DNA of 64,000 nt from Candidatus Poribacteria bacterium (GCA_026706025.1 JAPOZO010000100.1:1-64000); one strand, 5' to 3'. Shown: positions 43,679 to 52,455, numbered from the stretch's first letter. Numbers and translations: made by a program. The notes: generated by a model not told the origin, from the letters alone.

Positions 43679-43797
43679 GAACTGAAGAGGTTTTTGAAGT
43701 CATCAATGTTTTCGCGTAGTATCCGGTTCGGTTAGGAAACCGAACCTACCGGCCTGGGGGTCGCGACGGTTATTTTTCTTAAATTGACACCTATGGT
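43679..43797. repeat. Composite ~120-bp dispersed repeat, copy 2
   Basis: Matches 16966-17086 almost base for base from the GGTTTTTGAAGT segment to AATTGACACCTATGGT, including the GGTTCGGTTAGGAAACCGAACC hairpin. It lies between the amidase and the SMP-30 gene. Confidence 0.8.
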
Positions 43798-43841
43798 ACA
43801 CCGCAAAACCGAACCTACCGACCTGGGGGTTGCATAGAACA

Positions 43842-44873
43842 CTACTTCTGTGGTAGGCGATACCCCTCTTTTGTCGTTTGGATGCTGTAGAGGCAATGTT
43901 CTGCTGTGATGTAGAGGGTCTTGTTCGTTTTGCCGTGTCCAAATGCGACATTGGTGGGTTTATCGGGTGTCTCGACGTAAGCGAGTTCTTCACCGTCAGG
44001 TGTGTAAACGCGGACGCCGGGTCGGGTTTCATCGCGCACTGCCACCCAGAGATTGCCCTCTGCATCGACGACCATACCGTCTGGCCCGTCCTGTGGTGCG
44101 TAATCAACAAGTACTTTACGGAAAGTTGCGGTGCCTTCCGGCGAGAGATCATAAGCGAGGAGTGCCATCTGTCCTTTATGGGGTTCCATGTCATCGGGGA
44201 GGTTACTACCCATGGCGCCGTTGTCGTGACTGATGACATAGAGGGTCTTTTGGTCCGGCGAGACGGCTACACCGTTCGGTTTGCCGCCATCCGTGACAAC
44301 GAGATGAATAGACCCGTCAGGATCAATGCGATAGACCCCAAAAATGGGTTGTTCGACGGGTTCGTGTCCGGCGTACCGTGGGTCCGTGAAATAGATGCGT
44401 CCTTGCTCATCAATCGCGAGATCGTTCGGTGAGTTGAAAGGTTTTCCGTTATAGAGACCGGCGATAATCTCAGTTTTACCGGTTTCCATGTCTGTGCGGG
44501 TAATCCTACGTCCCCCGAAATCAGCCCCTTCTGCAACAACCAAGCGACCTTGTGCGTCAAACTCCATACCGTTGGACATCCCACTCGGCGAACGGAAAAC
44601 GGTTGTTTCACCGGTTTCCGGGTTGTATCTCATGATATGTCCGGCTTGCATATCGGTCTGATCTGTGAAGGTGATGTCGCTGAAATAGACTGTGCCATCT
44701 GGGGCGACGGTGGGTCCTTCTGTGAAATGTGCGTCGTTAAAGAGTTCTGTGAGTTCCGCGCCCGGTGCAATAATGGGGTCGCTGTCTGCAGCATTTCCAT
44801 TCAACGCAGGTGCTAATGCGAGACCTGCAGCAATAGTGCAAGCGAGGGTTTGTGAAACATTTAGATTCGGCAT
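43842..44873 (-). CDS. SMP-30/gluconolactonase-like exported protein
   Basis: 343 residues. An N-terminal signal peptide (hydrophobic to about residue 28, cleavage near GNA-AD) indicates export. The six-bladed beta-propeller pattern of the SGL family is clear: FTEGPTVAPDGTVYFSDI, NGMEFDAQGRLVVAEG, SPNDLAIDEQGRIYFTDPRY, NGVAVSPDQKTLYV and DGMVVDAEGNLWVAV. The divalent-metal positions (Glu, Asn, Asn, Asp) are present. Likely a periplasmic lactonase in sugar catabolism. Confidence 0.92.
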   Translation of the reverse strand: MPNLNVSQTLACTIAAGLALAPALNGNAADSDPIIAPGAELTELFNDAHFTEGPTVAPDGTVYFSDITFTDQTDMQAGHIMRYNPETGETTVFRSPSGMSNGMEFDAQGRLVVAEGADFGGRRITRTDMETGKTEIIAGLYNGKPFNSPNDLAIDEQGRIYFTDPRYAGHEPVEQPIFGVYRIDPDGSIHLVVTDGGKPNGVAVSPDQKTLYVISHDNGAMGSNLPDDMEPHKGQMALLAYDLSPEGTATFRKVLVDYAPQDGPDGMVVDAEGNLWVAVRDETRPGVRVYTPDGEELAYVETPDKPTNVAFGHGKTNKTLYITAEHCLYSIQTTKEGYRLPQK

Positions 44874-44974
44874 ATTTGATCTCCTTTGTCGTTAACTGTA
44901 AACAACTATCCCAGCGCGTGTGCCAAAAAGTATACGTTAGCTATGCCGTCTTGTCAACAGAAATTGTAAAAAAA

Positions 44975-45004
44975 TTGCATTTTAATCTAAGTCTCAAGTA
45001 TAAT
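44975..45004 (+). promoter_or_regulatory. sigma70-like promoter upstream of hicBA
   Basis: TTGCAT (44975-44980) and TATAAT (44999-45004), spacer 18 nt, about 128 nt before the HicB ATG. Confidence 0.5.
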
Positions 45005-45131
45005 ACAAATTACCCTAAGGTGTAGGGGCGGTGCCTTTTCCTACTCGTGTTCTCGGCAACGCAAATAATACGAATGAAGTCAATAGAAGAGTATTAGTCA
45101 TGATATAGTGATATGAAAGGAGAGGTCGAGG

Positions 45132-45350
45132 ATGAAATTTAACGCAGTTTTCAAAAAAGTTCCAGAGGGTTACATCGGATTTGTCGAAGAATTGCCCGGT
45201 GCGAATACACAAGGTAAAACGCTTGAAGAAACGAGGGCAAATCTCCGAGAGGCAATTGAACTGACGCTTGCGGCGAATCGCGCCCTTGCTGAAGAAGATA
45301 TCGCGGAGTTACAAGATGTCATTCGTGAACCTATTTCTGTGCGGTTATGA
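45132..45350 (+). CDS. hicB: HicB-family antitoxin
   Basis: 72 residues: KFNAVFKKVPEGYIGFVEEL and GANTQGKTLEETRANLREAI match the HicB partial RNase-H fold. AAAGGAGAGG precedes the ATG. It overlaps the HicA gene by 4 nt (ATGA). Upstream placement of hicB, the antitoxin, is one of the two known orders. It lacks a C-terminal RHH or HTH extension, so DNA binding may need another region. Confidence 0.9.
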   Translation: MKFNAVFKKVPEGYIGFVEELPGANTQGKTLEETRANLREAIELTLAANRALAEEDIAELQDVIREPISVRL

Positions 45351-45532
45351 AAAGGCGCGAGTTCGTTCGCCATCTTGAAAAGAATGGTTGTGAATTTTTT
45401 CGCGAAGGCGGCAACCATACTATTTATGTTAATCGCCAAACACGGCGTGTCGCACCTGTCCCAAGACACCGGGAATTGAACAGATTCTTAGTGCGGAAAA
45501 TTTGTAAAAATTTGGAAATTCCGTTTCCATAA
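45347..45532 (+). CDS. hicA: HicA-family mRNA interferase toxin
   Basis: 61 residues with the HicA double-stranded-RNA-binding fold: MKRREFVRHLEKNGCEFFRE, GGNHTIYVN with the catalytic His, and PVPRHRELNRFLVRKICKNL. Coupled to HicB through a 4-nt overlap. It appears intact. Confidence 0.9.
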   Translation: MKRREFVRHLEKNGCEFFREGGNHTIYVNRQTRRVAPVPRHRELNRFLVRKICKNLEIPFP

Positions 45533-45581
45533 GGCTTATATTTACTGAGTGGCGGGATCCTACCACACCTCAGGAACGGTG

Positions 45582-46598
45582 TTAACCCATTGGATGCGGT
45601 CCATGTGTTGCCACGCCTTGTCGGGCATGTGCGTAGACGGCATCCTGAATTTCAAGAATCTTTACTGCATCGGCAACTGTCGGCTCGAAGGTGTCGTCGT
45701 TGCGGATTGCGTCAAATGCTTTGCCCATTATCCCCTGAATCCTTGCGCCGTGTGAGATGTCTTCGCTGAACTGCACGCCTTCTGTTGTATGCACTTCAAT
45801 CAAGGGTTCACCGTTGCGACCATATTGCTCAAATACGGATGCCTTCGTTCCTATGAATCTAAAAAAATGATCGCCACCGCGTGTGCCGGACGGGTAGTTA
45901 TAACCGGATTCAATAATACCGGTGATCCCGCTCTCCGTGCGTAGTACGCCGATACCGCTATCCTCGACACCTCGACTGTACATGGCGTTAGACATAACCG
46001 CACCGACGACTGTAATTGGTTCGTCGCCGACGAACTGGAGGAATGTATCAATACCGTGTGCTGCCTCAACTGCCCAACATCCGCCGCCGGATATGCTCGG
46101 ATTGTTGTGCCAATAAGAGGGTGTCGGATCGTAACGGGATGGGGGACCGTTATTGAGTCTGCTGTTATATAACGTCAGTTCTCCCAAGCTGCCATCAGCG
46201 ACCATCTCTTTGACGACACTCACGATTCGGCTTGCCCGGTTCGGTAGCACAAGCGCGCTGAATACACCGTGTTTTTCGGATGCCTCAGCAGCAGGACGGA
46301 GCCTATCGGCACAATCTGCGAATGGTTTGTCTAAGAGGTAGGGGATACGTCGATCTACGCATGCCTGTACATGCTCCCCCATTTCAATGTGTTTACCAGC
46401 GACAAGCACAGCGTCCGGTTTGCTTGTGTCGAGGCACTCGGCTGCTGTCTCGAATCCGGGACATTGAAAATCGTCGATTAACTGTTGTCGAGGTTTGGGT
46501 TCGCTGTCCATAACCGCGACAATCTCGTGTTCGAGTTCTTTCGCGGTGCGTGCCATGCTGCGTCCGTGGTGGCTATAGGAAAGTACTGCTAATTTCAT
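45582..46598 (-). CDS. Gfo/Idh/MocA family oxidoreductase
   Basis: 338 residues. The Rossmann N-terminus is KLAVLSYSHHGRSMARTAKE (a GxGxxG variant), with DAVLVAGKHIEMGEHVQAC and the catalytic-region LLDKPFADCADRL (E-K-P changed to D-K-P). The C-terminal alpha/beta domain includes the AVEAAHGIDTFLQFVGDEP segment with the His-Asp pair. Probably an NAD(P)-dependent sugar or cyclitol dehydrogenase. The N-terminal glycine motif is atypical, so cofactor binding may differ. Confidence 0.85.
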   Translation of the reverse strand: MKLAVLSYSHHGRSMARTAKELEHEIVAVMDSEPKPRQQLIDDFQCPGFETAAECLDTSKPDAVLVAGKHIEMGEHVQACVDRRIPYLLDKPFADCADRLRPAAEASEKHGVFSALVLPNRASRIVSVVKEMVADGSLGELTLYNSRLNNGPPSRYDPTPSYWHNNPSISGGGCWAVEAAHGIDTFLQFVGDEPITVVGAVMSNAMYSRGVEDSGIGVLRTESGITGIIESGYNYPSGTRGGDHFFRFIGTKASVFEQYGRNGEPLIEVHTTEGVQFSEDISHGARIQGIMGKAFDAIRNDDTFEPTVADAVKILEIQDAVYAHARQGVATHGPHPMG

Positions 46599-46611
46599 TT
46601 TTTAGCTCCTT

Positions 46612-46766
46612 CAATAGTTTTCAGTACGATTTTTTCTGCGAAAAAATCTTTCGGTTTTCAGTTGTCAGTTAACAGTACTCAGTTTTCAGTTAAGAGGGCT
46701 CTTGTAACTGATAACTCTCACTGCGAGGCAAACTGTTAACTGTTACCTAATTCAACTGACAACTAT
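46612..46766. repeat. Heptamer repeat tract with GCGAAAAAATC hairpin
   Basis: CAGTTGT, CAGTTAA, CAGTACT and CAGTTTT units plus the GATTTTTTCTGCGAAAAAATC palindrome and CTCTCACTGCGAGGCAAACTG occupy the gap between the Gfo/Idh/MocA and DUF6785-like genes. Confidence 0.7.
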
Positions 46767-46768
46767 TA

Positions 46769-48694
46769 TTATCTGTAGAACGAATACATCTGTACTCCTG
46801 TAAAGAGCCGAATGAGTACCCATATACCGCCTATCATGAATTCACCGAGGATGAGTCCGAGAAAGAGCGGATAGGCTTTGCGATACAGCCGAATCCCGCC
46901 GACTTTCAGCAATATCGTTTTGATGCCCCAGCTGAGGAATATTGAGAACCAGAGTCTACCGATCGTCGATTTTTCACCGGCGACGAGGTAACCTGCTGGA
47001 TGGAAGGGCCAGAACGGGAACACTGTCCGAAGCCACCAGAGGAAGCCGGTGAAGAGTGCGCCGATACCGATGAAAGTCACGGCGGCAGCGTCGGTTTCGG
47101 TAGGGTGTGAGATCCAATTTTGGAGGAGGTTGTACCCACCTGTGCCGAGATCACTAACGACCCCGATATTGTATCCGACGAGGAGGTATGCCCAAAACGA
47201 TGCGAGGATCCCTACCACTGCCGCGAACATCATTGCGACAATGAGTCTGCCGGAACGCATGCCTGATTCCTCGGCGAGTTTGAAGCCTTCGAGTGTATGC
47301 GGCATCGGGTTTGCACGGGAACCGCGATTGAAGGTGAGGTAGAGACGCATCATCGTCAAACTACCGTGCGAAAGGATTCGGGTGCCGAAGATGTCGGTAA
47401 GGATACCGTGCGGTGTTGCATAGGTGCGAATCGTCGGCGGACCGACTTCGGCACGGATACGGGTGAGACTCATGGATAAGAGGTAGTAAATAAGGAAATA
47501 GAGACCGATTGTCCAAATTGCCATCCCACCTCGGTGTGAAAAGACGAATAGAAATATCAACCCACCCACTAATCCGAATGCTGCCCAGCGGTAGCGCATC
47601 GGTTCTCTGCTGTCGTCGATTTCACCGGGTGAGTGGTACCCCCGAAAGATATGCTTCGCAACGCGAAGAAAGAAGCGTCGTCCGCCCCAGAGCGCGAAGC
47701 AGGAGAGTACGAGGTAGCCCCCCATTATCTGTTGCCAGTCGTAAGGGAACCCCGGCATGATATCGAGTCCAAGCGCGCTGCCCAATATCCGTTCTGCTTT
47801 CCAGAACCAATAGAAGAACCAGACAGAAAATGACATCTCTAACGGCATTAGGTAGGCGAGTCCGACAGCGAATGAGCGGATATAGATAGGTGTCCAACCG
47901 ATAGAGTTCCACGGTTTTTGGGTGAAGTATTGACCGATCTCGGCGTGCCGTACTGGGATTTCGGGGAGTTCAGGGAAGAGGACATGTATACCGTTGATGA
48001 GGTTGATGCCGCCTGCAATCGCGAATCCGAGCCACATCATTTTTGACTTGAAGAGTCGTCCATCAAGCCTCGTCATCTCCAGTGGCAGCTGCACAATCGG
48101 ATAGGATAGCCGTTCACTCTCAATCCACTGTTTTCGGAGGAAAACGTCGATACAGATCATCACCCAGATAAGGACGGTCAGAAACACCGTCCACCAGAGG
48201 ATAGGACGTAGCCATCCGAGCAGATGTACCTTCCGATAAACCGTGCTTTCGCCATCGTAAAACAATTTTAGGCTTGCTTCGTTGTTAGAGGTCAGCCACG
48301 CGGGTAGGTGTCGCCAGAAAAGTTGTTTCCATTCGTTTTCGGGGGTTGCGAACCAGTAACCGTCCGAGATTGTCGGGATGACGGTTTGCATCATATCGTG
48401 CCCGGCAATTGCGGAAGAGAGCGAGAGCATGGCGAAGATCGTCAGCAGTTCACCCTGTCTGAAAGCGAACTTTGGCAGGAACCGCTTTAGCAGTAGGTTG
48501 AACGGGATGAGTACCATCAACGTGATAACCACGTTGTAGATGAGCGACATCGTGGTCGGGAGGGTACTCCAGAATTTGAGGTGGTTTGCCATGATGAAGT
48601 AGGTATTCACCGGAATCAGTAGCAAACCGAGTGCAATGGCACGAAAGGTTACGCCCGGATGGGGAGCTTGGTTTTTCAAGGTCGCGTCTGGCAT
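46769..48694 (-). CDS. DUF6785-like polytopic membrane protein
   Basis: 641 residues with about 14 membrane segments and no signal peptide beyond helix 1. It is the complete paralogue of the partial gene at 1-1644: FATPENEWKQLFWRHLPAWL, RKQWIESERLSYPIVQLP, RPWNS-like QKPWNSIGWTP, DDSREPMRYRWAA, LTRIRAEVGPP and PMPHTLEGFKLAEESGMRSG. The last blocks resemble peptide-transporter-like proteins in gene neighbourhoods of carbohydrate catabolism, but no substrate can be assigned. Confidence 0.8.
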   Translation of the reverse strand: MPDATLKNQAPHPGVTFRAIALGLLLIPVNTYFIMANHLKFWSTLPTTMSLIYNVVITLMVLIPFNLLLKRFLPKFAFRQGELLTIFAMLSLSSAIAGHDMMQTVIPTISDGYWFATPENEWKQLFWRHLPAWLTSNNEASLKLFYDGESTVYRKVHLLGWLRPILWWTVFLTVLIWVMICIDVFLRKQWIESERLSYPIVQLPLEMTRLDGRLFKSKMMWLGFAIAGGINLINGIHVLFPELPEIPVRHAEIGQYFTQKPWNSIGWTPIYIRSFAVGLAYLMPLEMSFSVWFFYWFWKAERILGSALGLDIMPGFPYDWQQIMGGYLVLSCFALWGGRRFFLRVAKHIFRGYHSPGEIDDSREPMRYRWAAFGLVGGLIFLFVFSHRGGMAIWTIGLYFLIYYLLSMSLTRIRAEVGPPTIRTYATPHGILTDIFGTRILSHGSLTMMRLYLTFNRGSRANPMPHTLEGFKLAEESGMRSGRLIVAMMFAAVVGILASFWAYLLVGYNIGVVSDLGTGGYNLLQNWISHPTETDAAAVTFIGIGALFTGFLWWLRTVFPFWPFHPAGYLVAGEKSTIGRLWFSIFLSWGIKTILLKVGGIRLYRKAYPLFLGLILGEFMIGGIWVLIRLFTGVQMYSFYR

Positions 48695-49000
48695 ATAGGG
48701 GTTGAACTTGGGGTTTATTGTGATATGTTTTATTGAACGTTGAATAGATGCTGGATTGTCCTACTATGAACTTAATTTCCTAAGGGTTATGATTTTAATT
48801 TTCCCACAGCAAAGTGTCTATTTTGACGCGGATAACACCTAAAACACTTTTTTAAAGTCTTATGATATACATTATATCCGCCATCATTCAGATCGTAGGA
48901 AGCGCAATAATGCACGTCGCATTTGGGCGAGTACGCCGCAGAATTGCGCCACTACGAACCAGGTTTCCGTTCATGAGAAACGGTTATTCAGAAATAGTGT
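48695..49000. other. Intergenic region, no gene seen
   Basis: About 300 bp that includes the presumed promoter of the DUF6785-like gene and a fragment of the CGCATTTGGGCGAGTACGCC segment (about 48922), which also occurs at 56125 and 58928 inside other repeats. Confidence 0.45.
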
Positions 49001-49069
49001 TTATTTGAAAATAGCGACGATAATCGAGATGATAATAGCACCAACGGCACACGCGGTCGTTATCCAGTT
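49001..49069 (-). other. In-frame membrane-helix tail after a TGA stop
   Basis: Immediately after the TGA of the coiled-coil gene the same frame continues as NWITTACAVGAIIISIIVAI plus FK and then TAA at 49001-49003. The 22 residues form a typical membrane helix. With TGA read as Trp the junction would be ISGM-W-NWITT. This is either a nonsense mutation (TGG to TGA) or a readthrough-controlled tail. Confidence 0.55.
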
Positions 49070-49279
49070 TCACATTCCCGAAATTGCTTGTTGCTTACCC
49101 GTGAGTTCCGATATACCATTCTCAACGGTGCGGAGTCGGGTATCCACTCCATCTAACCGAGTATCCACCCTATCTAAACGCTGATTGATTTCATTAAAAC
49201 GCTGGTTAACTTGATCAAAGTTTACTCTGACCTGATCAAAGCCGTCTTTCATCACCTGATAGAGTTCTTCATTTGTCAT
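49070..49279 (-). CDS. Small coiled-coil protein (likely truncated tail-anchored protein)
   Basis: 69 residues, nearly all coiled coil, with repeated heptads such as FDQVNQRFNEINQRLDRVDT and RLDGVDTRLRTVENGISELT. Proteins of this style usually end in one membrane helix; here that helix is encoded in frame behind the TGA stop. The ATG is preceded by AGGAGAACAGAAGAA. Function unknown; could oligomerise or anchor a partner. Confidence 0.72.
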   Translation of the reverse strand: MTNEELYQVMKDGFDQVRVNFDQVNQRFNEINQRLDRVDTRLDGVDTRLRTVENGISELTGKQQAISGM

Positions 49280-49326
49280 TTCTTCTGTTCTCCTTTGGCT
49301 TTTTGATAAAAATTATACCACATCTC

Positions 49327-51054
49327 CTATTTTGCGTCACCTTCTTTTTTCAATTTCCTTCTCGCTTGCCAGTAGGCGAACTGACGGAGATAGTAGTTGA
49401 GGTTTTTGTGGATTTTCTCGAACTCTGGCACGAATGGACACCTTCCGCCGAGGACGATTAGTTCCACCTTGGCACGCGTCATCGCAACATAGAAGACACG
49501 ACGTTCCTCTGTGAGTTCACTATCAGGACGCGGGAAACGTCGCTCAAGTGTGTTATGAATGAGGATAACCTTTTCCCACTCCCGTCCTTTTGATTTGTGA
49601 ATTGTTGTTATTTCAGGGGCTGCTGGGTTATTGGCAAGCATCGCTTGAATCTGATCGGTTTCGTAGTTGGTGCGTGCTAAAACGGCGGTTTCTTGTGATG
49701 ATCCTAACTCGCGTCGTAAAGCAGCTGCGATGGTTTCAGGGGTTGTCTCTACGGTTTTTATGTGCTGTCGCATCGGGTTGTGGGCGCGGAGGTTTTTTCG
49801 GATTCGGGGTGCGTTGCGTTTAATCAACGCTCTGGCGTGTTCAACAATGGTGGATGTAGAACGATAATTGCGCGTGATTTCATATTTTGTTACGTTTCGT
49901 TGGTTGGTGAATGCCAGCATGATTTCTGAGTTACCGCCGCGAAAGCCGTAAATCGCCTGATCGTCGTCACCGACAGCGAAGATGTTCTCAGAAAGACGTG
50001 AAATCAGTTGGAAGTCGGCGGGTGCAATATCTTGAAACTCGTCGACAAGGACGTATGGGTATTTGTCGCGATAGGTTTGGCGGAGGTCGGGACAGGTCTC
50101 AAGTAGGTTCGCGGCGTGGATAATCATGTCCTCGAAATCGACAGCGTTTGCTTCGGTTTTGAGGCATTCATATTTTATTGCAAATGCTCGCGCCACAGGG
50201 TCGTCAAATGTGGTTGGGTCGAACAGCCCTGTGATGACTTGACGTTTCGCACGCATGACTGTCTCTTTTATGTCGTCGAAACGGTCGCGGAGATTCTCGA
50301 AATCGGGGTGTGTGTCGAAATTTTCTTCGTAAGGGATACCGAAATGCTGGCAGAACATCTCAAGGATGAGTTGATTGCTGTACTGCCTCCGTAGCGGATC
50401 TGCGCGGTTGAACACGCTTGCGCGGTCTCTGTAGTACGCAATCCAGTGTGCTTCACGACGGTTCGCTTCTCGTCCTTTGACCCGTTCTATCACTTTGAAA
50501 CTGAATTGTGTCTCGCCTTCATGTCGGATGGCTTGTCGGAGTCTGTCGTTTGATGAATGGTTGAAGTGTTCTTTTTCACGTCGTTCTGGGTTCGTGGTCT
50601 GTCCGATGTAGCACTTACCGGTCTCTTTGTGCTCGATTTTATAGATGGCGACCTCGGTTGTGGTGGCTTCGCGTTCAATCTGTCGCCGTTCTTCTGCAAT
50701 GATTTGGTCAATCTCTCCCGACCAGATTTCGGGGATATGGCTAAATTCTGCGCGTTTATAGTTTTCGGTGATAATGTCTTTGCCGAAGGCGTGGAGTGTA
50801 CGGATAACAGGTTTTTGGGAGGTTTCAGTTTCGGATGCCGTGAGTTCCCGCGAGATTCGGGTTTCCATCTCTTCAACGGCTTTTCTGTTAAAGGCGATGG
50901 CGAGGATCTGTGAAGGTGGGATGTTATGTGTCTGGATGAGGTTCAGGATTCGTGCGGTTACGACTGTGGTTTTGCCGCTGCCGGGTCCTGCGATGACGAT
51001 TGCGGGGCCTGTGACGTGGTTAACGGCTTTTTCTTGGTTTCTATCGAGTTTCAT
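49327..51054 (-). CDS. SF1 (UvrD/Rep-like) helicase with inserted GIY-YIG nuclease domain
   Basis: 575 residues. Helicase motifs: I GPGSGKTT (23-30), Ib TLHAFGK (86-92), II VLVDEFQD, III GDDDQAIYGFRGG, IV YEITRNYRS, V TTIHKSKGREW, VI RRVFYVAMTRAK. Between motifs Ib and II, at about 134-220, lies a GIY-YIG domain: AIYKI (136-140), CYIG (148-151), Arg 158/159, Glu 201 in RREAHWIAYY and Asn 216 in VFNRADP, so all catalytic positions are present. It replaces part of the 1B subdomain, and the 2B subdomain is almost absent (about 15 residues between IV-linked segments and motif V). Likely a nuclease-helicase acting on branched or damaged DNA, perhaps defensive. Confidence 0.9.
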   Translation of the reverse strand: MKLDRNQEKAVNHVTGPAIVIAGPGSGKTTVVTARILNLIQTHNIPPSQILAIAFNRKAVEEMETRISRELTASETETSQKPVIRTLHAFGKDIITENYKRAEFSHIPEIWSGEIDQIIAEERRQIEREATTTEVAIYKIEHKETGKCYIGQTTNPERREKEHFNHSSNDRLRQAIRHEGETQFSFKVIERVKGREANRREAHWIAYYRDRASVFNRADPLRRQYSNQLILEMFCQHFGIPYEENFDTHPDFENLRDRFDDIKETVMRAKRQVITGLFDPTTFDDPVARAFAIKYECLKTEANAVDFEDMIIHAANLLETCPDLRQTYRDKYPYVLVDEFQDIAPADFQLISRLSENIFAVGDDDQAIYGFRGGNSEIMLAFTNQRNVTKYEITRNYRSTSTIVEHARALIKRNAPRIRKNLRAHNPMRQHIKTVETTPETIAAALRRELGSSQETAVLARTNYETDQIQAMLANNPAAPEITTIHKSKGREWEKVILIHNTLERRFPRPDSELTEERRVFYVAMTRAKVELIVLGGRCPFVPEFEKIHKNLNYYLRQFAYWQARRKLKKEGDAK

Positions 51055-51078
51055 ATTTGGGTAGGTTAATTAAGTGCG

Positions 51079-51105
51079 AAAACCTCCAAAACTATCGGAG
51101 GTTTT
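51079..51105 (-). terminator. Hairpin terminator-like structure
   Basis: AAAACCTCC (51079-51087) pairs with GGAGGTTTT (51097-51105) around a 9-nt loop, 60 nt beyond the stop of the gene at 51167. The stem ends in TTTT on both strands, so it may work in both directions. Confidence 0.5.
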
Positions 51106-51166
51106 CATGCCTCAACACTATTTGATTGATAGTAGTGTCTCTGAAACTTTCACAAAACCCTCTCGC

Positions 51167-51685
51167 TTATGACAAAAGCCGCTTCCCCAATGTTTCGAGA
51201 TTTCGTATTTGGAGTTCTTGCTCTTCAGCAAGGAGTGCATCCATTTCTTGCGTCTCTTCCGATTCTAACATTTTTTCACCGTTTAATGCCAAGAGTTCTG
51301 CTAAACGTTCTTGTTTTTCTACGGGTAGAGGTTCAAATCCGAAACTAACATGTCCCGTCCTAATCATTTCAGCCACGTCCATCTTTGTACTTAAAACTTC
51401 TCCAGTCCCAGCATTAACACGTATTTCTCCAACTTCAACAGGAGGGTCAACATTGGTAAAAATAGGAACTATCCATAAAGGTGGCGTTGATTCTTTAAGA
51501 ATAGGTTCTTTTGCCATCAAGCATCTACCCGCGCGCTTTCGTAAAAAAGTTAGAGCGGTGTCTCTTACTTCGTCGCGTTCGAGTTGAAACAACACAAAAT
51601 CTTCAAGTGAAATTTTAGATACTTTTGCTTGTTGCGTCAGTTTTTCATATAGATAGTCTGGTAAAGAAATTGTCAGTGGACGCAT
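51167..51685 (-). CDS. RHH-like N-terminal protein of unknown function
   Basis: 172 residues, GGAG 8 nt before the ATG. The start RPLTISLPDYLYEKLTQQAK with SLEDFVLFQLERDE resembles a ribbon-helix-helix or CopG-type N-terminus. The middle has GEIRVNAGTGEVLSTKMDVAEMIRTG, a small beta-hairpin module. The C-terminus is helical with many Glu (EKMLESEETQEMDALLAEEQ). It may be an antitoxin-like regulator; no toxin gene is adjacent. Confidence 0.65.
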   Translation of the reverse strand: MRPLTISLPDYLYEKLTQQAKVSKISLEDFVLFQLERDEVRDTALTFLRKRAGRCLMAKEPILKESTPPLWIVPIFTNVDPPVEVGEIRVNAGTGEVLSTKMDVAEMIRTGHVSFGFEPLPVEKQERLAELLALNGEKMLESEETQEMDALLAEEQELQIRNLETLGKRLLS

Positions 51686-51723
51686 ATTGAATTCTCCAGC
51701 AATAGTTGTGAGCTCGTCTATCT

Positions 51724-51913
51724 TAACGCAAGTTGCTACCTATTTATAGACATAGCACCCCTACGGGGTGCGGTACCTTAGATACACCGTTTCTATAGAC
51801 ATAGCACCCCTACGGGGTGAAGAAAATACTTGAAAAGTGTTGTTGAAATACGCAGAAATACGCAGAAATACCCAAGCAAAAACACCAAAATCTGTTAGTA
51901 GCAACTTGGGTTA
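51724..51913. repeat. Family A inverted-repeat element, copy 3 (best preserved)
   Basis: 190 bp with terminal inverted repeats TAACGCAAGTTGCTAC and GTAGCAACTTGGGTTA (one mismatch). Hairpins CACCCC-TAC-GGGGTG at 51756-51770 and 51804-51818, 48 nt apart, each preceded by ATAGACATAG. GAAATACGCAGAAATACCCA is partly tandem before the AAGCAAAAACACC module. Confidence 0.88.
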
Positions 51914-52023
51914 TCCTACATGAAGTTTACCACACCTGTGCCAATTTTTCAACCAGTATTCAGTCAAAGAATGTTTGACATACATCAAAGCTCTCCTACC
52001 AACAGCTGAAAACTATTCCTAAT

Positions 52024-52455
52024 TCATTTCGGGATGCGCCGGACCCATAATAGCAATGCCACGTTCATCGCGCCGATGAAGCCGAAGACGTAGGATTGGA
52101 TGCCTACCAACGTGTCGAGTGAGCGGATGAGGAACGGACAGAAAATCGGCAATCCGAGTGCAACGCATGTGTAAAAGGTTAGGAGTTTCGCCCCTTTTGC
52201 TTCCCAGAAGGTTATCTGCCGCTTTAAAACCTTTAAATACGATTGCTGCCACAGGCGAGAGTTCCACTTCCCCTGCATAAACCCCAGGGCGATTCCTAAA
52301 CCGAAGCCGAAACTTGACCAACGGAGGTCAATACGAACGTCTTGCGAAATGACGGCAACCCAGAGGAGCTGCCCCAGTACCGAAAGCACGATAAATGCCC
52401 AAAAGATGGGCAATTTCATATAGAATGGAAGGAGACGCCGCGACAATTTATCCAT
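52024..52455 (-). CDS. Small membrane protein of unknown function
   Basis: 143 residues with about three to four membrane helices (WAFIVLSVLGQLLWVAVI; FGLGIALGFMQ; LLTFYTCVALGLPIFCPFLI; YVFGFIGAMNVALLLWV) and basic ends. It is not coupled to a neighbouring gene; the PurQ gene lies 240 bp upstream across a family B repeat. Family unrecognised. Confidence 0.65.
   Translation of the reverse strand: MDKLSRRLLPFYMKLPIFWAFIVLSVLGQLLWVAVISQDVRIDLRWSSFGFGLGIALGFMQGKWNSRLWQQSYLKVLKRQITFWEAKGAKLLTFYTCVALGLPIFCPFLIRSLDTLVGIQSYVFGFIGAMNVALLLWVRRIPK

Noticed and set aside
43703-44239. 178-codon minus-strand ORF
   Set aside because: It overlaps in another frame the clear SMP-30 propeller gene and a dispersed repeat.
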